Made by a program: the position numbers and the translations under genes. Positions 5,878 to 9,438 of a DNA stretch of 9,438 nt are shown piece by piece. The stretch comes from an uncultured beta proteobacterium (GTDB taxonomy: Bacteria > Pseudomonadota > Gammaproteobacteria > Burkholderiales > Rhodocyclaceae). The stretch lies in the NCBI GenBank assembly GCA_903916205.1, contig CAIWVX010000385.1, positions 1 to 9,438 on the forward strand, written 5' to 3'. The first letter of the stretch is position 1; each line of letters begins with the position of its first letter. Below the pieces are notes generated by a model. The model had not been told where the DNA came from, searched no databases, and saw nothing but the letters and a program-made list of their open reading frames with translations.

Positions 5878-8800
5878 ATGCACGTCGTACTTATCTCCGC
5901 TTGCCAAAAGAAAAGCCTGAAAAAAACTCGCGCGGTTCTCGATAGTTACGCGCTGCGTGCAGGCGAAACGACCTGGATGACACCCATTACGCGAGCAGGC
6001 TTGATGGAATTGCGAATATTGTTGAGGCGTAGTGCGTCGAAAAATACTTCAGTTGCCTGCTATCAGAACGATGGGCGTAGGCAAATGAAGTTGATCTGGA
6101 TCGTTGGTAATACGCGAAAATTTGGCGCTAAAGGTGTTTTTCCGGTCGCTTCGCAATTCAGCAAGAGAACGCAACTGCCTGAATGGGCGAAATCCGCGGC
6201 GCTTCTTTCGAGCAGCGCCGGTTACATGCATGACATCGGGAAATTTGGCCAAGCATTTCAGGATAAATTGCGTGTATCAACACCGACTAAAGACGCTGTC
6301 CGCCATGAGTGGCTTTCCTTGTTCGTCGTTAGACAATTGTCTGTTGGAAAATCTTGGTCCGACGCTTGGCACAGTGACCCAAAGGAATATCGCGACTTGA
6401 CACCGTTTGAGGGTCATCTCAAAAACGGGCTGGATGTGTTGCTGTTCATAATTGCGACTCACCACCGATTGCCGGCTTCGCAAAGCGAGAATGGTGAAAG
6501 CTTCAATCCGAAAATGAGTAGTAAGAAGCATGTGCGCAATAAAGGCCACTTACCTCACTCCGTTTGCGCACCGACGCCAGCGATCATGGATAAGTTCCTT
6601 GAGCGTTTGAGCAAAGTGAAGGCACTCCCTGAAAACAAGCCACTTTACTGGCGTGGCTTGGCCTTATTCTCGCGCATGGCGCTGATTCTTGCCGATCATT
6701 CGGTTTCCGCTGAACTGCTGGGGCATGAGAACGCACCCGCTTACGCCAACACCGACAGAAAAACAGGAAAGATGAACCAGAACCTCAACTGGCATCTGCA
6801 AAACGTCGGCAATACGGCCGGAAGCATGGTTTTCAACATGCTGACACTGGCTCCTCCCTCTCTTTCACTGGATGCGGTGGAAAGAATCTGTCGCCGTGCA
6901 GTCGGGCTTTACGCTTGGCAAGAAACCGCCGCTCGTGCCTTGTCAGCCTCTGCCGATAAACATGCCTGCCCGCATCTGGTTTTCAATATGGCCAGTACCG
7001 GTTCAGGTAAAACGTGCATGAATATTCGAGCCGTTTGCGAGATGTCGCACGGCAAACCCGTGCGTGTGGCGACAGCCCTTAATTTGCGAACACTGACACT
7101 GCAAACGGGTGATGCCTACGCGGAGCAGGTCGGCATTGACCACGATGAACTCGCCTGCGTCATCGGTGATCGCCTGACCCAGGCGCTATACCAATTTGGG
7201 AAACAAGAACAACATGAAAGCTACGCGGATGATGACGAAAACCCGCTACTTGATGACTTCGCCGCCAACAGCGGTTTCGAGTATCTGGAAGCGCCCGCAT
7301 GGCTGAAAAAATTTATCGATAAAAAGCCCAATTCAGGGAAAGTCATCGGTGCGCCTGTCCTGGTTTCAACAATCGATTTTCTGATTGCCGCCGGCGAACC
7401 GCACCGGCAAGGTAACCATGCACTGGCGGCTTTGCGGCTTATGACTAGCGACCTGATTCTTGATGAAATAGACGGTTACGACCCGCAGCCCTTATTGGCC
7501 GTTCTTCGGCTAGTTTTGATGTCGGCCTTCTTTGGGCGCAATGTGGTGCTTTCTTCAGGGACGCTGTCTCGCCCCGTCGCCAGTGCGGTCTGGCGCGCCT
7601 ATGAGCGCGGCAATGCAATCCGTGCAGCGCTCTATGGCACAAATTCGGGCTTTGTTAGCGCGGCCATCGACGACAAATCCGCTCCTTCAGTCCTGAAAAC
7701 CGGCAACATGAAAGACTTCGAGGATTTCTATGCGGGGAAAATTGACCAGATACTTGAGTCTCTGAAAGGAAGTAGTCGTTACAGGATTCCCTACTTGCAA
7801 GCTATTCAGCAAAAAGACGAAGCGGGATTCATGACGGGCATCGAAATCGCGGTGAGGCAACTTCATGAGCATCACCATCTATGCGATCCTGCTACAGGCA
7901 AGCGCATTTCGTTTGGTCTCGTCAGGATGGCCAATATCAATCCGGCCGTGCAAGTCGGAAAATGCCTGAGCAAGCAATTGTTGAACTCAAAAATTGCCTG
8001 TTATCACTCACAGCACTTTCCGCTCATGAGATTTCACATTGAGCGTCGGCTAGATACCTTGCTCACGCGCAAGAAGGGGGATGGACATTTGTTCATTGAT
8101 CAGGAAATACGGGAGGCCATCGACCAGACAGAAAGCCCCGATATCCTGTTTATCGTTGTTGCGACGCCTGTTGAGGAAATCGGACGCGATCATGATTTCG
8201 ATTGGGCTGTCATTGAGCCTTCGAGCACCCAGAGCATCGTGCAGACGGCGGGCCGAGTTAACCGTCACCGTCTGCGAGACATTAAGCAGCCCAACGTCGC
8301 TATTCTTCAGTTCAACTGGAAAACTATTGTTAACCGCATGAACTGTAGCAAGCCGGTTTTCGAAAAACCTGGGTTAGAAGGCCCAAAGGACGAAGATGAA
8401 AAGATCAATCGGCTATATCCCACCCATGATCTGGAAAAACTTTTTGACTGGAACCTTTTGGGTCACAAACTCGATGCAGCGGCCCGTTTCCGTAAGGATC
8501 ACCATCAGTTTGCTTTCCTAGATGACCGGAATATGGAAAAGGCCACAGAAAAATGGCTTGATCGAATTCTTGGTGATGGGAAAAACGGGCACCTGTGGAT
8601 GTGCCAAGATGTTTACGAACGCACCTCATTGAGGGAGCACCAGCCTAAAATCGAAATCACGCTCGAAGACATAGCCTACCCCGAAATAATGAACGTCAAG
8701 GAATCGAATTCCGCAGATAGTGCCAGCAGCCGTAAATTCGTTGTCGAGGATGAAATTGGCAATTGCTGGCTTTATCTTGACGATGCTGAGCTTTTGGAAT

Positions 8801-8991
8801 TGGCAGACGATGCAGGCGTTAGCACGGAAGATGGCCTGACTGTTTCTGTTCGCGGTGACATAGCTAGCGCTTCCACAACTCCATGCTCGGATGAAAAAGC
8901 ATCCGTAGTTCGCGGTGACATAGCTAGCGCTTCCAAATACAAACGTCACCGCTCTTTCGGGTTTTATCATGATCCAAGCGATTCAATGTGA
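5878..8991 (+). CDS. cas3: Cas2/3 fusion: adaptation subunit plus HD nuclease-helicase
   Basis: In type I-F systems Cas2 is fused to Cas3. The protein unwinds and degrades DNA marked by the Csy complex and also joins Cas1 for spacer integration. The 1037 residues run in order. Cas2 domain, about 1-90: MHVVLISACQKKSL..., close to the Pseudomonas N-terminus including TTWMTPITRAGL at 31-42. HD nuclease, about 100-280: MHDIGK with H118/D119, RHEW H143, THH 194-196, DH 273-274. Superfamily 2 helicase, about 345-800: Walker A ASTGSGKT 372-379, DEID 529-532, SSGTL 559-563, ATPVEEIGRD 762-771, QTAGRVNRHR 789-798. C-terminal domain to 1037, ending in the family-like FGFY. All catalytic motifs are intact. 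VRGDIASAS at 991-999 recurs at 1011-1019, a 20-residue in-frame insertion described separately. The gene is divergent from the other cas genes and coupled to the WYL regulator. Confidence 0.96.
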   Translation: MHVVLISACQKKSLKKTRAVLDSYALRAGETTWMTPITRAGLMELRILLRRSASKNTSVACYQNDGRRQMKLIWIVGNTRKFGAKGVFPVASQFSKRTQLPEWAKSAALLSSSAGYMHDIGKFGQAFQDKLRVSTPTKDAVRHEWLSLFVVRQLSVGKSWSDAWHSDPKEYRDLTPFEGHLKNGLDVLLFIIATHHRLPASQSENGESFNPKMSSKKHVRNKGHLPHSVCAPTPAIMDKFLERLSKVKALPENKPLYWRGLALFSRMALILADHSVSAELLGHENAPAYANTDRKTGKMNQNLNWHLQNVGNTAGSMVFNMLTLAPPSLSLDAVERICRRAVGLYAWQETAARALSASADKHACPHLVFNMASTGSGKTCMNIRAVCEMSHGKPVRVATALNLRTLTLQTGDAYAEQVGIDHDELACVIGDRLTQALYQFGKQEQHESYADDDENPLLDDFAANSGFEYLEAPAWLKKFIDKKPNSGKVIGAPVLVSTIDFLIAAGEPHRQGNHALAALRLMTSDLILDEIDGYDPQPLLAVLRLVLMSAFFGRNVVLSSGTLSRPVASAVWRAYERGNAIRAALYGTNSGFVSAAIDDKSAPSVLKTGNMKDFEDFYAGKIDQILESLKGSSRYRIPYLQAIQQKDEAGFMTGIEIAVRQLHEHHHLCDPATGKRISFGLVRMANINPAVQVGKCLSKQLLNSKIACYHSQHFPLMRFHIERRLDTLLTRKKGDGHLFIDQEIREAIDQTESPDILFIVVATPVEEIGRDHDFDWAVIEPSSTQSIVQTAGRVNRHRLRDIKQPNVAILQFNWKTIVNRMNCSKPVFEKPGLEGPKDEDEKINRLYPTHDLEKLFDWNLLGHKLDAAARFRKDHHQFAFLDDRNMEKATEKWLDRILGDGKNGHLWMCQDVYERTSLREHQPKIEITLEDIAYPEIMNVKESNSADSASSRKFVVEDEIGNCWLYLDDAELLELADDAGVSTEDGLTVSVRGDIASASTTPCSDEKASVVRGDIASASKYKRHRSFGFYHDPSDSM
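8848..8935. repeat. 28-32-28 direct repeat inside the cas2/3 3' end
   Basis: The 28 nt at 8848-8875 recur without a mismatch at 8908-8935. Identity stops exactly at both edges, and the 32 nt between (8876-8907) are unrelated to the flanks. This is the geometry of the I-F array at 1-191. The repeat begins GTTCGC, like the true repeat read on the minus strand, and shares about 13 of 28 ungapped positions with it, but it cannot form the Cas6f stem. It starts on a codon boundary (V991) and adds 20 codons in frame. The central segment contains a small hairpin, CGGATG (8888-8893) pairing with CATCCG (8900-8905). Confidence 0.92.
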
Positions 8992-9259
8992 AGCTAAGTT
9001 AGCGACGCATAAGTGATGTCCGCAAGGGTATGAACTCTGAATGTTTTCGCTGTCGAGGTAGCCGCTGTCCGACAGATTGGTACCGGAAAGCAAAACGCTG
9101 CAATCATGCAAACGTGCAAATCCCTTTCGTTTTTTTGCCGAACAGCAGGATGCCATCGAGATTGGGAATGCCTTCGCTAGTCAGTTGAAGATTTTCAAAC
9201 AAGGCTAGTCGCGGCAAATCGTCTTGTTGCGGGCTTTGTTTGAATCGGCGTTTACCTGC
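8983..9259 (-). pseudogene. Remnant of a Schlafen AlbA_2 / RecG-like ATP-binding protein gene
   Basis: Two open segments on the minus strand join into one recognisable but broken protein piece. Segment one (9259-9104) reads LALFENLQLTSEGIPNLDGI and then LLFGKKTKG before a TGA. It fits the family block where a short helix precedes a GLLLFGKNP motif. Segment two, in another frame (about 9120-8983), reads ARLHDCSV and then GTNLSDSGYLDSENIQ, the block that normally follows (xFxGTDxTDxxYLDSExI). The frame change falls between them, most simply at the run of seven T at 9130-9136. There is no start codon, and a stop (TGA at 9262-9260) lies directly upstream in frame, so neither end is complete. The frame runs into the 3' end of cas2/3. 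It looks like a gene truncated when the CRISPR-Cas module or the neighbouring toxin gene arrived. The family call rests on motif memory. Confidence 0.5.
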
Positions 9260-9438
9260 TCAACAACCGTCTTGCCAGAATCGTCGGGTAGTCTTGCCTA
9301 TGCCCGGCAATAAGATACACAAACGTATCATTGCCAATCCGTCGGTAGACCAATTTGTGATGCGAGGTATAGACGTTCTGATAGTCCAGAATGCCGACTG
9401 AGGCCAATTCTTGAACAGGCGTTCCATTGAAAATACCA
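9252..9438 (-). CDS. RelE/ParE-family toxin, C-terminal part (runs off the window)
   Basis: The last 61 codons of a minus-strand gene end with TAA at 9254-9252. The visible sequence includes YTSHHKLVYRRIGNDTFVYL and then IAGHRQDYPTILARRLL. This is the C-terminal half of the RelE/ParE fold: the strand with HKLVYR, the ND-turn, and the H-R-D-Y segment before the last helix. These toxins are usually ribosome-dependent mRNA nucleases (RelE) or gyrase poisons (ParE), and this piece cannot tell which. The start and any antitoxin gene lie beyond 9438. A toxin-antitoxin pair next to a CRISPR-Cas locus fits a defence or mobile island. Confidence 0.75.
   Translation of the reverse strand, partial: GIFNGTPVQELASVGILDYQNVYTSHHKLVYRRIGNDTFVYLIAGHRQDYPTILARRLLSR

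Noticed and set aside
8993..9003. GCTAAGTTAGC just after the cas2/3 stop as a terminator hairpin.
   Set aside because: The arms are 5 bp around a single base, too tight to fold, and no T-run follows.

Overview
The window holds an almost complete type I-F (Ypest-type) CRISPR-Cas locus of a proteobacterium. Base composition looks near 50% GC, Shine-Dalgarno sites are clear at several genes, and every effector matches the Csy/Cas-f families. The host genus cannot be told from this stretch.

Layout. Positions 1-191 are the leader-proximal end of a CRISPR array (28-nt repeats, 32-nt spacers) that runs off the left edge. It is read on the minus strand behind a 107-nt AT-rich leader (192-298). Five tightly packed minus-strand genes follow, in transcription order: cas8f (4904-3798), cas5f (3801-2953), cas7f (2941-1823), cas6f (1820-1224) and cas1 (1240-299). 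A shared intergenic region (4905-5049) separates them from a plus-strand pair: an HTH-WYL regulator (5050-5868) and a fused cas2/3 (5878-8991). The right edge (8983-9438) holds the broken remains of a Schlafen AlbA_2-like gene and the C-terminal part of a RelE/ParE-type toxin gene, both on the minus strand.

How it works together. Cas8f, Cas5f, Cas7f and Cas6f form the crRNA surveillance (Csy) complex. Cas6f cuts the GC-rich repeat hairpin. Cas2/3 degrades the target and, with Cas1, acquires spacers. The arrangement differs from the usual I-F order (cas1, cas2/3, cas8f, cas5f, cas7f, cas6f): cas1 sits last in the effector operon next to the leader, and cas2/3 is on a divergent operon led by a WYL regulator, which is the obvious candidate for controlling both directions.

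Most notable observation. The 3' ends of cas7f and of cas2/3 each contain a direct repeat of exactly 28 nt separated by exactly 32 nt of unrelated sequence (1828-1915, 26/28 identical; 8848-8935, 28/28 identical). This is the same geometry as the true array next door. The repeats are not the CRISPR repeat itself and are unrelated to each other. The simplest reading is that Cas1-Cas2/3 twice integrated a 32-bp spacer off-target into its own cas genes and duplicated 28 bp of gene sequence each time. Because 28+32=60 is a multiple of three, each event added 20 codons in frame. This is inference from geometry and needs comparison with uninterrupted homologues.
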